Positions 47,410 through 60,190 of a DNA stretch of 64,000 bases are shown one piece after another; within the stretch, counting starts at the first letter, position 1, and every line of letters starts with the position of its first letter. The notes beneath the pieces were generated by a model. That model was given only the letters and a program-made list of their open reading frames with translations, ran no database searches and was not told the DNA's origin. A program made the position numbers and the translations under genes. Origin of the DNA: Clarireedia homoeocarpa (Eukaryota > Ascomycota > Leotiomycetes > Helotiales > Rutstroemiaceae); assembly GCA_001465935.1 (NCBI GenBank), contig LNKV01000025.1:949609-1013608 (forward strand). Direction: 5' to 3'.

Positions 47410-48554
47410 TTCGGTAACCTGAAATAAGTAATAGGGGGAACAAGAGAATAAAAAGTCGGCAGCAACATGTTACCCATCTTGACCCCTTTATATAGCATGG
47501 GATTGGGAGGCAATGATACTAAGTTCATCAATGAGGACTCGGTATTGAGAAAGCTAACCTGCGGGGTAACACATCGGTGCAGATTTATATTGATCCGCGG
47601 ATGGCATTTTGTTTTCCCGAAGCGGCTATATTGATGTTTGCATACATCTCCATGATACTGCGAGGGACAGATGCATCAAGACCCATATTGGAATTGAATT
47701 TGACATGATTGTCCGCCTCAAATCTACGACTTGTGATGTGCAACCATACCAGACGCGGAGATGGAACTCTACCTTCCGTGAATTGATCATATGACGCACT
47801 GGCTCTGTCGCTAAAGCAGCTCCATTCATCCGCCGAGATACCCTTGATGACGGATTGCCTTGCAATGGTATTTTCGGGGTCTTTTTCGAATGCTGTTTGC
47901 AGTTGATATTGAGATATGTATAAGTCGAGAAGAATTGCATAAAGCAGTTGAATGCTTATATAAGACCATAATCTTTGCATAAGTGAATCAGGGGCGCTAT
48001 ACCTAATATTTCCTAGCGTGACTTAACTCCCGTCCCCAGATTTTGTAGTTTCCCGTATTGGGACGATTCGAGGTCTCGATTCAATGACCAGACATCAACT
48101 TCTCTTCTCCTCCAGTCGTCTTTACCACTTTCCTTTCCTCTGGTTTATAATTTGTTATTTTTTATTGTTTAATTGAATGTCCTCGAAGTCGACTGTCCCG
48201 CCTCTTACTACTTCCGACTCAGTTCACACTCGGAGAATACCCCGAGTTACAAGTGAAGTGAGGGACGCCTATCATCTCAGCTGATCCACTCATTCTCGAA
48301 AAGCAAGCAGCAAAAAGCAAAGGCATTACACAAGAGAGGAAGCCATTGGAGATATCCGATTACTCCATCTCTACAATTCTGTCAAAGCACTCGTAATCAG
48401 GATTTAGGAGAAAAGGCTCCCGCAATGCTCTTTCCTCGATCGCAATTACCATGAAGCTTACAGCGCCTCCACAGCTCTCTGTGAGGGTGTCAAGTCAATC
48501 TGATACTTCTCCAAGGTATTCGCTCTTGTCTCCACTTCTTGGCATTTATATCCA
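47410..48554. promoter_or_regulatory. Divergent region between the esterase and CNL1 genes
   Basis: Holds both promoters. A minus-strand ORF (47980..47585, 131 codons, true ATG, hydrophobic start) is listed separately with low confidence. Confidence 0.45.
47585..47980 (-). CDS. Possible small orphan protein
   Basis: An ATG-started single-exon ORF of 131 codons with a hydrophobic first 20 or so residues (MQRLWSYISIQLLYAILLDL) and an otherwise ordinary soluble composition. I recognise no family. It lies between two divergent genes, on the same strand as the esterase and 176 bp upstream of its start, so it may equally be a chance ORF in the esterase promoter. No function is proposed. Confidence 0.2.
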   Translation of the reverse strand: MQRLWSYISIQLLYAILLDLYISQYQLQTAFEKDPENTIARQSVIKGISADEWSCFSDRASASYDQFTEGRVPSPRLVWLHITSRRFEADNHVKFNSNMGLDASVPRSIMEMYANINIAASGKQNAIRGSI

Positions 48555-49085
48555 ATGTCCTCACCACCACAATCCGTCCCCGATACTCAACTCGGCTTGA
48601 CAGCCGACGAAGTTGCACTTCTCCGCCATCATCAAGCTCAAGCTGCTGCTACAGCAGGGTCAAATTCATCCCGCGCAGCCTCACGAGCGTCTTCCCAAGG
48701 GCTACTGCTTCTTGATACAACCTCTCTCGCAGCGCTGGGTCGACACTTTGACCGTCTTATATCGCAAATCACTGCAAGGCTAGATTATCTCTCTGAGCAA
48801 TCAGCCATTGTCGCACAACAACAATACGATAGCGCAGGCAATGCGATTGCGATGGCTGATGCGGAAATCGCGCGGTTCCACGACATACTTCGACAGATCG
48901 ATGAGCTGGAATTGGATTTTGATCGTATACGCCATATTAGAGATATTGTGAGAGGTTACAGGCAGAGGGTTGAGGAGATGGAACAAAATTTAGAAAGAGG
49001 TGGAAGCTCAAGCGGGGGTGGGGGAAGGCACAGACACAGGCATCATCACGAGAGTTCTGGGAGCTCTAGAAGACATCGAAGATGA
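48555..49085 (+). CDS. CNL1: BLOC-1 complex subunit Cnl1
   Basis: Subunit of the endosomal BLOC-1 complex (biogenesis of lysosome-related organelles), involved in endosome maturation. Single exon, 176 residues. The centre has the family core RAASRASSQGLLLLDTTSLA, LSEQSAIVAQQQYDSAGNAI and RQIDELELDFDRIRHIRDIV, followed by a helical YRQRVEEMEQNLE segment. The acidic-to-helical layout and length fit fungal Cnl1. The C-terminus is Gly/His/Arg-rich and low complexity. ATG 48555 is the first in frame and aligns with the family N-terminus. Confidence 0.92.
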   Translation: MSSPPQSVPDTQLGLTADEVALLRHHQAQAAATAGSNSSRAASRASSQGLLLLDTTSLAALGRHFDRLISQITARLDYLSEQSAIVAQQQYDSAGNAIAMADAEIARFHDILRQIDELELDFDRIRHIRDIVRGYRQRVEEMEQNLERGGSSSGGGGRHRHRHHHESSGSSRRHRR

Positions 49086-50704
49086 GAGGAGCAACAGTCG
49101 TACAAAAATACTCAGGCTGGGAAAACAGAACGGAAACACAATCTAAACACTTTGTGTTGATTGTGTATATATACCGACGCATATGATGAACCGGCGTGTT
49201 CAGATCCTAGAAGTGGGTCAGAGGAAGAGCAAGCAAAAATGCACAAGACAGGGAGATGGGATAAAATTTGCCTCACGGCTGGAAGAGAGATGGCCTCGCG
49301 GCCGGCGTTTGATATGGATATATTGACAACATTCTAATTAGTTTCCTTTGTTGAAATACTTCGATACCAACTCTTTAAATTTGGGCTAGCTTTTCAAAAT
49401 TTAGTGCTTATTTCCTTTATGGGGGTGTCTGGAGGAGCTCGAAGAACACTTCATCGTTCTTGAAATTGTATATTTCACATACAAATTTTACTAGGCGAGT
49501 CGTCCTTTTTGTTCATTGTATCCCAGCGTAATACTTGGCCCATATTCGGCTAAGATCATAGGGCAGGAGATTTTAATCAGGTTTCTTAAATTTATACATG
49601 TGTTGTTATCAGGAAATATTACGGTTCTGCGCCCGTCTATACTCCCAGCTCATCATCATCCATGTGAGGATCACATACTTTCTTGTTGCGATAGTCTAGC
49701 CTTCAGACAATTTTCCTGTTCAACATTCACATTTATCCAGGCCAGACTATTTATTGCCAATGTTTCTTGGTCTATTCTTCTCTGTTCCCTTCAGCCCGAT
49801 CTAACTCCGAATCGATAGTCGGATATGCCGTTGTGATTTCTCAATTCAATTCAGCACAGCAAAGAAGTTTCCTATCTGGAGCAGTGATTAGCTACTGATT
49901 CACAGCATCTTTTCCTTTTCATCCTTCCCACTGGCACTCAGCGTTTGCAAACAGTCTCATAGCTGGGTCGGGGGATACCATAGAAGGTATATCGTCTATC
50001 AAGCTAAAGATGCTTGGATGTTCTTACGGAGACTGATTGAAGTCGAACCGCCAAGCACAGCCTGCTGTGCAGAATCGTTTATATGAATTCACTCTCGCCC
50101 AGGACGTGGCCACGATCGCCGATAAATCTATTGAGAGAGCGTGTGAGGACGCCGACTTTGTGATTCTAAATTTAGTACACAGTGTTTGTAACAGGTTTTT
50201 ATGATAGGCTACGGACATAGGATAATGATCTTCTATGAAAGAGCAAAGCCTGATTGCAAACACTTCAATCCATCACAGCTGGTGGTCCATAGAATCCAAT
50301 CAGGAATGACAGACATCGAGTCCTGAATTGGAGAGTGCTTTTCCAACCGAGTGCGCATAGGGCTGAATAGGCGGTCTCTAACAACGCTAACCTTCCTATA
50401 TCTTGATACTCTCATCGATGTCTAGCGCCTAGCGATTTGTGTAGGTGCAACAAGTAACTTTCTGTGTAAACATCCTGGTAAGAGCGAGGCTGACAAGGTC
50501 ACAATTCTTGATTCAGTTGTGGTCCAAGCGTCCCAAGCACTATCCTTTTTACGGTTAAAATCGTGTCACCCTACAGGAAGGCTAGAGTTTCTCGTTCTCG
50601 ATTAAATCTCGAGCGGGAATTGAGCATCATCCCTCAGGATATCGCGAGCGTATCTATCAACAACAATATATTATTTTTGAGGCGACATAAGAGAAGTAGC
50701 AATT
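49086..50704. other. 1.6-kb intergenic region between CNL1 and SPP1
   Basis: I see no gene here; short unrelated ORFs only. The right end is the promoter and 5' UTR of the Spp1 gene. Confidence 0.55.
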
Positions 50705-52768
50705 ATGGATGCAATGGATGTAGATCCGCCCACTCAGACACCACCGAACGCTGAAAGAAATGATGTGAGCGACTCCCTTTTCTTCCACGTAGTAGAGCCT
50801 TGCGCCTGTTTGCGATTATACGTTTTGCTTGCTGTTCACTCACATGTATTTAAGTCTTCTCAGGCTCCCAGCCAACCCGAAACACAAACCATAGCTATCA
50901 AAAAGGAATCGCCCAGCTCAATTCCAATCCCAAAGGTTTCGAACAATGCGCCAGGCTTCAAATACAAGTACCCAGAAGCTGCGCCTACACCACCAGGAGA
51001 AGATGACGAGAAATGGAACAAGATTTTCACTGCAGCAGACTCCCGTCTTTACAATAAACACCACAAGAATGCAAACGAATCTCGGAAATACAGATTGAGC
51101 GGGGAAACTCGTGTGCTGGCACTCAAAATCCTAGCAGAAAGAAATGAGCAAGCTGCTAAGGCTGCCGCTGATGCAGCTGCTGGAATTGTTGCGCCCACCA
51201 AAAAGTCTGCTAAGCCAAAAGCACCCCCAAAGACTGCCTCAATTGCGAAGGAGTCTTCCGTCAGTTCTCGAGATGTAACTCCAGGTTTCGCGGATAGAAT
51301 TCCTATGAGCATCTCGGAACAGATAAAGAGTGAAGGCCGTGCAAGAAAGGCAGCATCTGCTATCCCATCTTCTAATCATGGCTCCCCAGGCCCAACTTCA
51401 GCTGTCAAGCAGAGCAGCCCCGCGCCAGTACCGGTAAAATTAGAGAAACCAGCACTTAAGAAAAAGGGAACAGCTGCCCCGGTAAAGCGGCCAAAACCAA
51501 AGGCAAAACCAGAAGGTAGGCATTACTCCCTTTTCTAAACACTAATCGCCTGCCAAGAGTCAAGCCTAACACATCTCTACAGGGCCTACAGACGCCGCAA
51601 ACTCACAACGCACAAGCGCTACACCTGGTCCAAGAACAGGCCCTTCATCTAGAGGTTCAGATGATGATAGTAATGATGGTGGAGAATATTGTATCTGTCG
51701 CGGCCCGGATGATCATCGTATGATGGTTTATTGCGAAGGAGGATGTGAAGATTGGTATCATTGTTCATGCATTGGTATCAATGTGGAAGATGCAAAAGAA
51801 CTTTTGGATCGTTTTATTTGTCCAAAATGCAGCTCCAAGACAGCATTCACCACTTGGAAGAGAATGTGCAGATACTACAATGTGGATGGTTGCCGTAAGG
51901 CTGCACGTGTCAGCGATGACCCCCCAAGCAAGTATTGTAGCGACGAACATAAGCAGGCATTTTGGTCATTTGTCAAGAGTAAGGTCCGTTCTGATGAGAA
52001 AGGTTCTATGGGTGGTGCTTTGAATGAGATGGAAGTAGGAGCGCTTCTGGATTCCTGCAAGAGTGCTGCCGACTTTCATTCCCTTGGTTCAAAGCCAAAG
52101 TTACCGGTTCCAGAAGGTCATGATCCAAGTAAGTTTCATCTTATTGAGCAACGATCTCTAGCACCGAAATACTAATCTCGTTGATAGGCCAACCATTAGG
52201 CCTTCAATACCTCACTCCTGAAGAGAAACAAACCATCGAGGAAATAAAAGCAAAGCGTTTAGTTATCGAGCAACAAATCACAGGATATCAAACAAGACAG
52301 AAACTTCTTATCATGATCAATCGACGCGCCAAGACCGCCCAAGAACACCCCACCATTGACGTCAAAGAAATCTGTGGCTACGACAATCGACTCGCCATGA
52401 ATGAAGCCGAGTTCTCCGCATGGTGCGATACATCAGAGGGCCAAACCGCTCTTGAAACTGGCGCTCTAGGGCCTCGTACTAACGACTCTAAACACATTGG
52501 AGCACATATTCCATATCCTGGGCAAGCAGAACCCGAGACAAAAGACATTCCAGAGGAACTTCAAAATATCTGTCTGCGGCCGAGAAAAAAGTGCAAACAT
52601 TTTAGCTGGCGCGAAATTCATGCCGAGGCTTACTCGTATTCGCAGAAGAATTTAAGGGAGGATTTGGAGAGACTGGATAGGAAGAAGACGGAGATCATTG
52701 ATGCGGCAGAGGTGAGGGAGGCGACGAAGGATTATTATGCTGAGAATACGGTTGAGCAACTTTTTTGA
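50705..52768 (+). CDS. COMPASS (Set1C) PHD-finger subunit Spp1/Cps40
   Basis: Chromatin protein that reads H3K4 methylation and supports Set1-dependent H3K4 trimethylation. Exons 50705..50764, 50864..51515, 51583..52128, 52188..52768 give 612 residues. A basic, Pro/Ala/Lys-rich N-terminal half contains KYKYPEAAPTPPGEDDEKWN. The PHD finger spans about residues 273-322 (YCICRGPDDHRMMVYCEGGC, then DWYHCSCIGI and FICPKC), followed by a zinc-binding segment (RMCRYYNVDGCRKAA with KYCSDEH) typical of Spp1/Cfp1 and a C-terminal coiled-coil rich half ending ENTVEQLF. Intron 1 is in-frame if retained (33 extra codons), so alternative reading from a continuous ORF is possible. It ends 268 bp from the convergent Tad1 gene. 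Confidence 0.94.
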
Positions 52769-53036
52769 AAACACTTGATTTTTGTCCTATGGTGGTGTGC
52801 TTTACGCGCTGTGGTACTGATTTTTCCGTCCGGCGTTTGATGGATAGAGCTTGATATATCAGGGAATACTCAGGTTGGCGAAGATGGCTGCTCTTCTGGG
52901 ATGAAGGAGGGGCGGGGCATAGCAAAACGGATTTATAGCAATTTGTGGATGGCGTTTCTCACGAGTTGATGTATGTATACCCAATTGAAGACTCGAATTC
53001 TTTCGTATGCCATTTTCCTTCAGTGTCATATCAAGT

Positions 53037-54720
53037 TCATTCTAAACTAAACTCATCGTCCCCTATATTTCTGACCCACCCACCCAAACGCAACCGCGTC
53101 TCTTCTTTAGCTTTCCTCCTCTCCTCTAAAATCTCACTCTCTTTCAGATCCCGGTACTTCTCCACCATCAAACATTGTCTCATCTTCTCTATTACCTTCC
53201 TATCAACCAAAACTGCATTTCCGACTACTCTAGCAACATCAACACCACTTAATCCCTTCATGACTTGCACTGCTAAACCCCACATTCTTTTTCTGCAAAT
53301 TCTACTAGCACCTCTAATATCGAATAATTTTCTCCCTTGCAAACAACCGTTGACTAGTGTTTCGCCGCCGGTCGTTCCGTCACCCCTCATCCAGGACATC
53401 GCTATGTTACTACTCACAAACTTCCCTATCTCCTTCCCTCCGCCATCCTCCCTACCCCGTCGCGAAAACCTAAACTCCCTCCCCGTAACCCCAACTCCCA
53501 TCCCCTTGAACCTGTACCCATGTCCCCACACCCTCCCTTTCACTCCCTCTAAACGCGTTTCAAAACATCTCCGGAACCCGGTCTCGGAATATTGTGAGGA
53601 AGGAAGGATGATGCGGTGGAGGTAGGCGTCGGTGGGGCAGATGAAGAGGGAGGTGAGAGAAGAGAGGAGTGAGGTGCTTTGCATGGTGGAGAGTTTGTCG
53701 GAACAAGATTTGGAGAGGGTGGGTGGCGCGTCGGCCCGAGACGGCTTACGGCGGATGTGGCCGAGGAGTTGGAAGTTGGCGCGGCCAGGGAGAGCGGAGA
53801 TAAGGGTCGGAGTAGGGGTAGGAGATAGTAAAGCGGGGGAGAGGGAAGTGATCGTGGGAGCTGGGATTGAGGGAGGGCTAGGGGAAGAGGGCAGAGTAGG
53901 TAGGTCCCATGGTGTGGCGTCTTCTTGGGCCGCCATGGTTAGTTCCATCGAGGCGTCCCCGCAGGGAGCTTCGGAGCAGTACAGGAAAAGTTTGATGTCA
54001 GGATGAAGTTCGAATGGTTGGAATGCGGTGGTTTTAGGAGTGTCGGTGGCGGCGGGACGGAAACGAAGGATGGGTGATGAGAGGGTGGGGTTGTCGAGAA
54101 GGGAAATACATTCTTGGAGTAGGTGGTGATTGAAAGTACGAATGCACAGAATCTCGGCGTGTTGGTCGTGAAGGACAATGCCATTTGTAAGAGGGAGCTT
54201 AGATTGTGGGAGGCATTTCATGCCGGTACTGAGGGGAGAATTAGAAACATAGTTAAGGGGTTAATGCAGAAGCCGGGGATTTGAGAATGGGCGAGGAGCC
54301 TGTCTTAGAGATTCGAGAGAAGTGACTTCACTTCTTGAATAATCTGCGGATTCAATCAAGCAGCACACACATGTGTCTGATCGGAGCGGAAACAATGAAA
54401 AGGGCCCTCACGCAACAGCCAAACAAATCAATCCAAACCGCTCACCTACCTCAAATCAGCACTGCTCTTACAAACATCGTCCACAGAAAAATCAATACAT
54501 CAGACCCCCGAATTTATACACCCACATGTACACCACCAGCTTAAGCAAAGAGTAACCTACTATATGCGACAATCCCACTCAAAGGAACCCATTCCCTCAC
54601 ACCAGCAACCCCTCTATCCCGAGGTTTCCTCTTCGCAGGCAACTCGTCGAACTGTTTTAACACGATGTCGGCGATGTCATCAGGTGACGGGCCATCGCCT
54701 GCATCTCCCCCAACCTGCAT
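53037..54720 (-). CDS. TAD1: tRNA-specific adenosine deaminase 1 (Tad1/ADAT1)
   Basis: Deaminates A37 to inosine in eukaryotic tRNA-Ala. Last exon 54228..53037 carries the deaminase: HDQHAEILCIRTFN (zinc His and catalytic Glu), CSEAPCGDASMEL (first zinc Cys) and LSKSCSDKL (second zinc Cys). The first exon, 54720..54561, begins MQVGGDAGDGPSPDDIADIV and carries LPAKRKPRDRGVAGVREWVP and LSGIVAY, the usual Tad1 N-terminus. The joining region 54560..54229 is unresolved: exon 1 ends in phase 1 while the last exon needs phase 2, so at least one small internal exon is expected and I could not settle it. The window between holds several candidate short exons, none compelling. Divergent from the dioxygenase gene. 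Confidence 0.88.
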
Positions 54721-55166
54721 TTATAATGTCGTGCAAAGGGGTTATGCAATGATTGGCAATTCTCGTGGGGGTCGAAAAAGAGCTTTTCCTGGTTGGTTGT
54801 GGTTGTGGCTTGCTGTGGGGATCTCTTGCGTTCCCCGCCGCTAGGGCGTTGAGGTCTTGGCTGATCTGCCGTGGGGTTGCGTGCATTTGATGGTATTTAC
54901 AAATTCCTTACAAAGATTGGTTGAGTGAGTGAGACCGTGTATAGGTTATGGTTTCTTGTACATGTATGTGCTGGGGTTATTATACTCCATCGCACGAGTA
55001 TTTATTGATCTTCTTTTTCAAAGACTGGAAGCTTCTCTGTTGACCTTCATATACAATTCTCTCTTGGTCGTTATAGAAGCAAAAGCTCGAAGCTGCATCG
55101 TACGCACGAATATCGAAATCCCCTTCTCGTTCAAGCTATACACTATATACTTCTCATCTTTTTACC
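54721..55166. promoter_or_regulatory. Divergent promoter region, TAD1 and the dioxygenase gene
   Basis: 446 bp between two outward-facing starts; no gene and no specific site claimed. Confidence 0.45.
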
Positions 55167-56292
55167 ATGGATCCCCAAAATTTCAAGATCCCTCCGATGA
55201 AAGACCTAAACATTGACAATATCACTGAGAACACGATCATAACCAATTCACAAGGCGACGATGCGCGACTCAAATATGTTATGGAAAGACTGGTTACGCA
55301 TCTACATGATTTCGCGAGGGAAACGAGATTAAGCACAAATGAATGGATGGCAGCTCTAAATTTCCTGGTGAGGGTTGGGCAAATCTCCAGTGATGTTAGA
55401 CATGTAAGCTTTTCCTCCCTGGTGACTAGATCTGGAAATCGTATCAGAACTGACCTCTGCAGGAATACATTCTACTGTCAGATATTCTCGGTCTATCCCT
55501 ACTCGTCGACGCAATCAACCACCCGAAACACTCTGCCTCCACCGAAGGTTCCCTCTTAGGACCCTTCCACACCCACGAAGCCGAAATGATGTCCTCCGGT
55601 TCGCCCATGTCTCAGGACAAAGCGGGCGAACCGTGCATCGTCATCTGCACCGTAAAAGACATTAAAGGAAACCCTATTCCCGAAGTGAAGATTGATATCT
55701 GGGAAACGGATTCTACGGGTCACTACGACGTCCAACATGATGACCGAGATGGGCCGGATGGTAGATGTATAATGAAGAGTGATGAGAATGGAGGATTTTG
55801 GTTCAAGGCTATTGTTCCGGTCTCCTATCCTATCCCACATGATGGCCCGGTAGGAGATCTGTTGAGCTTGTTGAAGAGACATCCGTGGAGACCGGCTCAT
55901 ATGCATTTCATGTTTGAGAAGGAGGGTTGGGATCATCTTATTACGTCTGTCTTCCTCATCCTTTTCTTATCCTTTCCTTGGGCTTGAGCCATGAGCATGT
56001 TACTGATTCGAAGCTTTACAGAGCACTATATATACGTAACGACCCTTACGAAACATCCGACGCAGTATTCGGCGTGAAGCAATCGCTAGTCGTCGATTTC
56101 ATACCTGCAGATGCCGAAATAGCCAAGAAGTATGGAGTAAAGGAGGGCTCGAAGGTTTTGAAGCATGATTTCATTTTAGAGAGTCAGGAAGAGACGGATA
56201 AACTGAGGGACGAAAATGCTTTGAAGGCATTGAAAGCTCTTGGAAGAAAAGTAAAGTTGATTGATCATCTACCCGTGCCGGATCTTGATTGA
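55167..56292 (+). CDS. Intradiol ring-cleavage dioxygenase (catechol/hydroxyquinol 1,2-dioxygenase)
   Basis: Non-haem Fe(III) enzyme opening catechol or hydroxyquinol rings between the hydroxyls; cytosolic aromatic catabolism. Exons 55167..55403, 55463..55944, 56022..56292 give 329 residues. An N-terminal helical dimerisation domain (EWMAALNFLVRVGQISSDVR) precedes the catalytic beta-sandwich with GSLLGPFH and EVKIDIWETDSTGHYDVQ. The four expected iron ligands are present: Tyr167 (GHYD), Tyr201 (SYPIPHDGPVG), His225 and His227 (PAHMHF). The hydroxyquinol type is slightly favoured by the SYPIPHDGPVGDLL region but cannot be proven by eye. No pathway partner genes lie next to it. Confidence 0.94.
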
Positions 56293-58258
56293 GAGAGGGG
56301 CTATTAGGAGATGTCGGTTCTACTTAAAGGAAATGGGAAATACATTTTAATGAAGAGCTCGCTTTTAGCAGCTACTTATCCGATTAAATGATATCCCTAT
56401 GGAATATGTGAGTGCTCGGCTGCTGCTCGTACTTTGTTCGCTTAGTGAAGTAAGCATAACCTATTGCTAGAACGCGTTACTCGAAGTTCAGGGTGAGCGT
56501 ACCTCCTAGACAGCGCAAGCGAATCGACCAGCTCATTACTGTTCTCGAAAATGTGTCTTTTGATTGACTGTGTGTAGAAACTCCATTTCTCCCGGTGCTT
56601 GCATTTTGAAAGTTCTCAAGGTAATATTAGTTAGCCATTGAACCTTTATTTTCATTTTTTTTATAAATATTACTGTGAAAATTTGACGGCTGGCTGAGCT
56701 AGGTCTTCATTGCCAATACAAGAGATCGAAGAAATTGTCGCCGAATGATATAAACACTGATGCTGATCCAAAGACAGTGTGCTCCAAATAAGAGATCGCT
56801 ATAGACCTCGCTCGTACAATATAGATAGCGTAGAAAAGAACTGATTAAAAGGGGCCAGGTGAGATATCAGGAGTGAGGGTTTTTGGTTATTTAGTAACAT
56901 ACCTACTTGTTCCTTTGCAAAACCTCGCATCGGCAACGAGCGAAATGTTATTCGCGCGTAGATGAAGAAGGTTTCAAGGTATTATAGCAGAGAATGTCAG
57001 CTAGAAGAGCGGATAGTCCCGTTTTATTACCAAGTCGAATCCTATCAATGAAAGGATGTCCCAATATTAGCAACAGTCAATCTTGCCGATACTGTTTTTT
57101 TCGGTGATTCGAAGTTCCACACACCCATATCACTGAATCGAAATCGAAGGTTTCAATGACCGCAAGTCTCACCAGGTATCTAGGCGCGAAGAGTAACTCG
57201 GTTACAAAATGCTTCCTATCCCACATTGCTTTCGAAGACGATATTTGCAAGACAGATTATCTTGTTCACGAAGTGAAAGTGAGGTCAGACCTGAAGTTAT
57301 TGTAGTTGGTCAACCTGTAAGCTCACAAAAAACACATGGTGAAAGAGAATCTAACCATTACTTATCACGGTGGTTGTATTCTATTCCTATACTGGTAGGA
57401 AATCACAAATTGATAGCTCCGTATGCTGTGGAAAGGAGAACCAGGTGGATAATCAACCTTTACGGATGCCCAGGACTCAAATCAAGCATCAGAAGGGGAG
57501 ATGAAGGACATGCGGAAATTATCATGACAAAGACAGCAAGCACATGAGAATAGATTATGCAAAAGGCGGCCGCTGGTCGTCCATTAATACCATACTTGCA
57601 CATCTAATGATGCGATTGCAGCGAAGTGGGTAAAGGAAAGATTGAGACGAATGACTGGAACGGCTATCGTACATGGGGAATAGTCACTTGATACCTAGAT
57701 ACGAACAACACAAGCTGCGGATTGTAAAGACATGGGCGCGAGCGCTATGTTCACGTGGATTTAGTTGGACACGAAAGAAGACGGTGAGAAGAAAGAAAAG
57801 AATGCGAGGGGTGGTAGAGCGGGAAGGATAACGAAAGCGTAAGAGTCAAGAGGACTGCAAAGAAAAGTATGCAGAACGCAACAGAGGAACCAATAAGAAG
57901 TGTACAGCCCGCCCCCTCTTCTTCTTCTACCTGCTATATTGTAAAATGTAAAAGCATCTGTGAGGGATGAAATCCCAGGAGACGTTCGCGTAAAATATTC
58001 AGATTGCCATTATACACTTGTAACCAGCAGGTAGCTTCTCAGCTGGATAGCAGTAGGCTAGATGCCATGGGCTCAGGCGCCCGGTAATCCTTTACTCCCA
58101 AAGTCCTCAGAGACTTCAAAACGCCCTCCTGCTTGCCGTCTCCTTTCCCTTGCAGAAAAATTTGATGTTTGTAGCAATCACGTGACGTCGCCGCTATAGC
58201 GCATTAATTATCGTCATCGACTGGACGATGACTTCTTCTCCATACTCTTGCCCTAAAG
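56293..58258. other. 2-kb intergenic region between the dioxygenase and ATP12 genes
   Basis: No supported gene. An ATG-started 112-codon ORF at 57209..57547 has no recognisable motif and is not annotated. Otherwise I see only scattered short ORFs. Confidence 0.5.
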
Positions 58259-59458
58259 ATGAAAGGTGTTAGTATATTACCTGTGTCGAGCAGATCTAGA
58301 TTTCTGCGTGTGGCGCAATGTCAATGGAAGTCGCCATTAACTTCAAGGTGCATTCACACCACGCCGCCCTCACCTGCGACTGTAGCACCTTCATTCACAG
58401 CTTCCGGGCCACCTCCAGGTCCTCCGTCTCCCAGCGCCGAACATGTTGACGCACGTGTAGCACGACGGAGGAAGCAAGCTGAGTTGTTAAAGAGGGGGCA
58501 GGATATGAAAGCCATAGCTAGTGGCAAAGGTGGCGGCACAGCAAAACTGAAAAGGTTTTGGAAGGATGTGCATGTAAATCATGCAGAGGGTATTCTACAC
58601 TTTCTTTCTATTTCCGAATTGCTATGTGAGCTACCTATGTGCTAAACAATTCATTCCTCATCAGAGGGGATACAGATACTTCTTGACAAACGACCACTGA
58701 GACGGCCCTCGAAAGAAGTCCTTACGATACCACACAATAAGCCTCATTTGGCAACAGCTATCGCTCTAGAGTGGGACCTCTTAGTCTCCGCCCAACAAGC
58801 TTTGAAAACATATCTCATACCCATGACATCTCTTGTGAACCGTGCTCTCGATATCGCAGACGCAGATAAGGAGGGGAAGGATGATATCAGAAACAACATT
58901 GTTACAACAGTAATGCGATATCTCGACACCGATTCATTACTGTGCTGGGCACCGGAAGTTGCTGCGGATCCACCCGGATATGAAACACACGTGGGTAGGA
59001 CAGAGAGTCTACGTTCGATACAGAGGAGGACAGCTTTGCCGATCATCCAATTTCTGTCAGAAAAGGTCTGGCCAGGAGTAGAAATTGTCCCCGTGTTAGA
59101 CTCTGATAGTATTATCCCGAAAAGTCAACCCCAGATGACGAAAGCTATCATTAGAGGATGGGTTAGCGGACTTCCTGCTTTCGAGCTTGCAGGATTGGAG
59201 CGGGGTGTGTTGGCAGGGAAAGGTTTACTTGGTGCTGCCAGACTGATAGTGGAGTGGAGCCCAGAACTAGCTCATCTACGGGACAGTGAGAATGAAAACA
59301 CATTTGGCGTTGAAGAAGCTGCTCAAGCTGCAAGCATGGAAGTCGACTGGCAAACAGGCATGTGGGGTGCCGTGGAAGATACACATGATGTCGAGAGAGA
59401 GGACATACGAAGACAGCTTGGCAGCGTAGTCTTACTTGTATCTGGGAAGCGAACATAG
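58259..59458 (+). CDS. ATP12: Mitochondrial F1-ATPase assembly chaperone Atp12
   Basis: Matrix chaperone for the F1 alpha subunit during ATP synthase assembly. Exons 58259..58589 and 58665..59458 give 374 residues. The N-terminal ~40 residues (MKGVSILPVSSRSRFLRVAQ, ending RCIHTTP) form a mitochondrial presequence. Family hallmarks follow: RFWKDVHV, GIQILLDKRPLRRPSKEVLT, ATAIALEWDLL, MTSLVNRALDIAD, then the late WVSGLPAFELAGLERGVLAG and conserved tryptophan-rich WQTGMWGAVEDTHDVEREDI. The intron is GTATTC...TCAG, phase 1. The downstream exon has no ATG of its own near its start, so single-exon calls would begin at TTG wrongly. Confidence 0.95.
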
Positions 59459-60190
59459 AACTAAATGCATGGCACTCTACCATTAAATATGGAAACGCGT
59501 TTCTCGTGCATTTTATGCTGAATTCTGCGCAGCAATTGGACTCCGGGGGCCATGACATGGGTGTCCTTAACAGCAAACAAATTCAGGGACCGGGCAATCA
59601 TTACATATCGTATGCAATCCGTATACACATGAACTCACGTCGCATATTTCATACCATGCCGCAGCTAGGCTAAGCTCTAGGAATCAAATATATCGCGGCA
59701 GATTTCCCGTTGTTATCGTGTCGGACTCCTTGCTCTATGCCCAAATGCTTACTCAGATGATCTCCACTCGTCGACTTGCACGCGATGCTCAAACCACTAA
59801 CAGCATCATTGTTTCCTCGCTCAGCAGTTCGGGACGTTCAGTGTAGAAATGATCATGATCGGGGAAGCTTGACATGGTAAATGAGTTTGAGGCATCCAGA
59901 GAGTATTGTGTTGTCTGACAAATCACGAAGAAGTGTGCTGAGAATTCTGAAACAACGAATTGTCGGATTGGCAGACTCGAAGCAAAAGGCTGAGCATATA
60001 TGTTCAAACTTAAGCAACCTTCTGTAGCGTTCACTTAGCTACCTGGTCTCAGAAACTATAGCTTCCGAATATTTCGAAGAGATATCTTTTGTTTTGAGAG
60101 AATGAAGATGAGAAGTCTGCTTTAAGATCTTTTGATTTTAGAGTATATGGTATATGGTATATGGTATATGGTTGGAGTGCACCAAGTAAT
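59459..60190. other. Intergenic region between ATP12 and the NLR-like gene
   Basis: No gene seen. The right end carries TATATGG repeats (60144-60171) directly upstream of the proposed start of the NLR-like gene. Confidence 0.55.
60144..60171. repeat. TATATGG heptamer repeat, four copies
   Basis: Four perfect consecutive units ending 19 bases upstream of the candidate ATG of the NLR-like gene; position suggests promoter or 5' UTR. Confidence 0.9.

Noticed and set aside
57209..57547. ATG-started plus-strand ORF of 112 codons between the dioxygenase and ATP12
   Set aside because: No motif, no transcript-like signals and no partner exons; could be chance.
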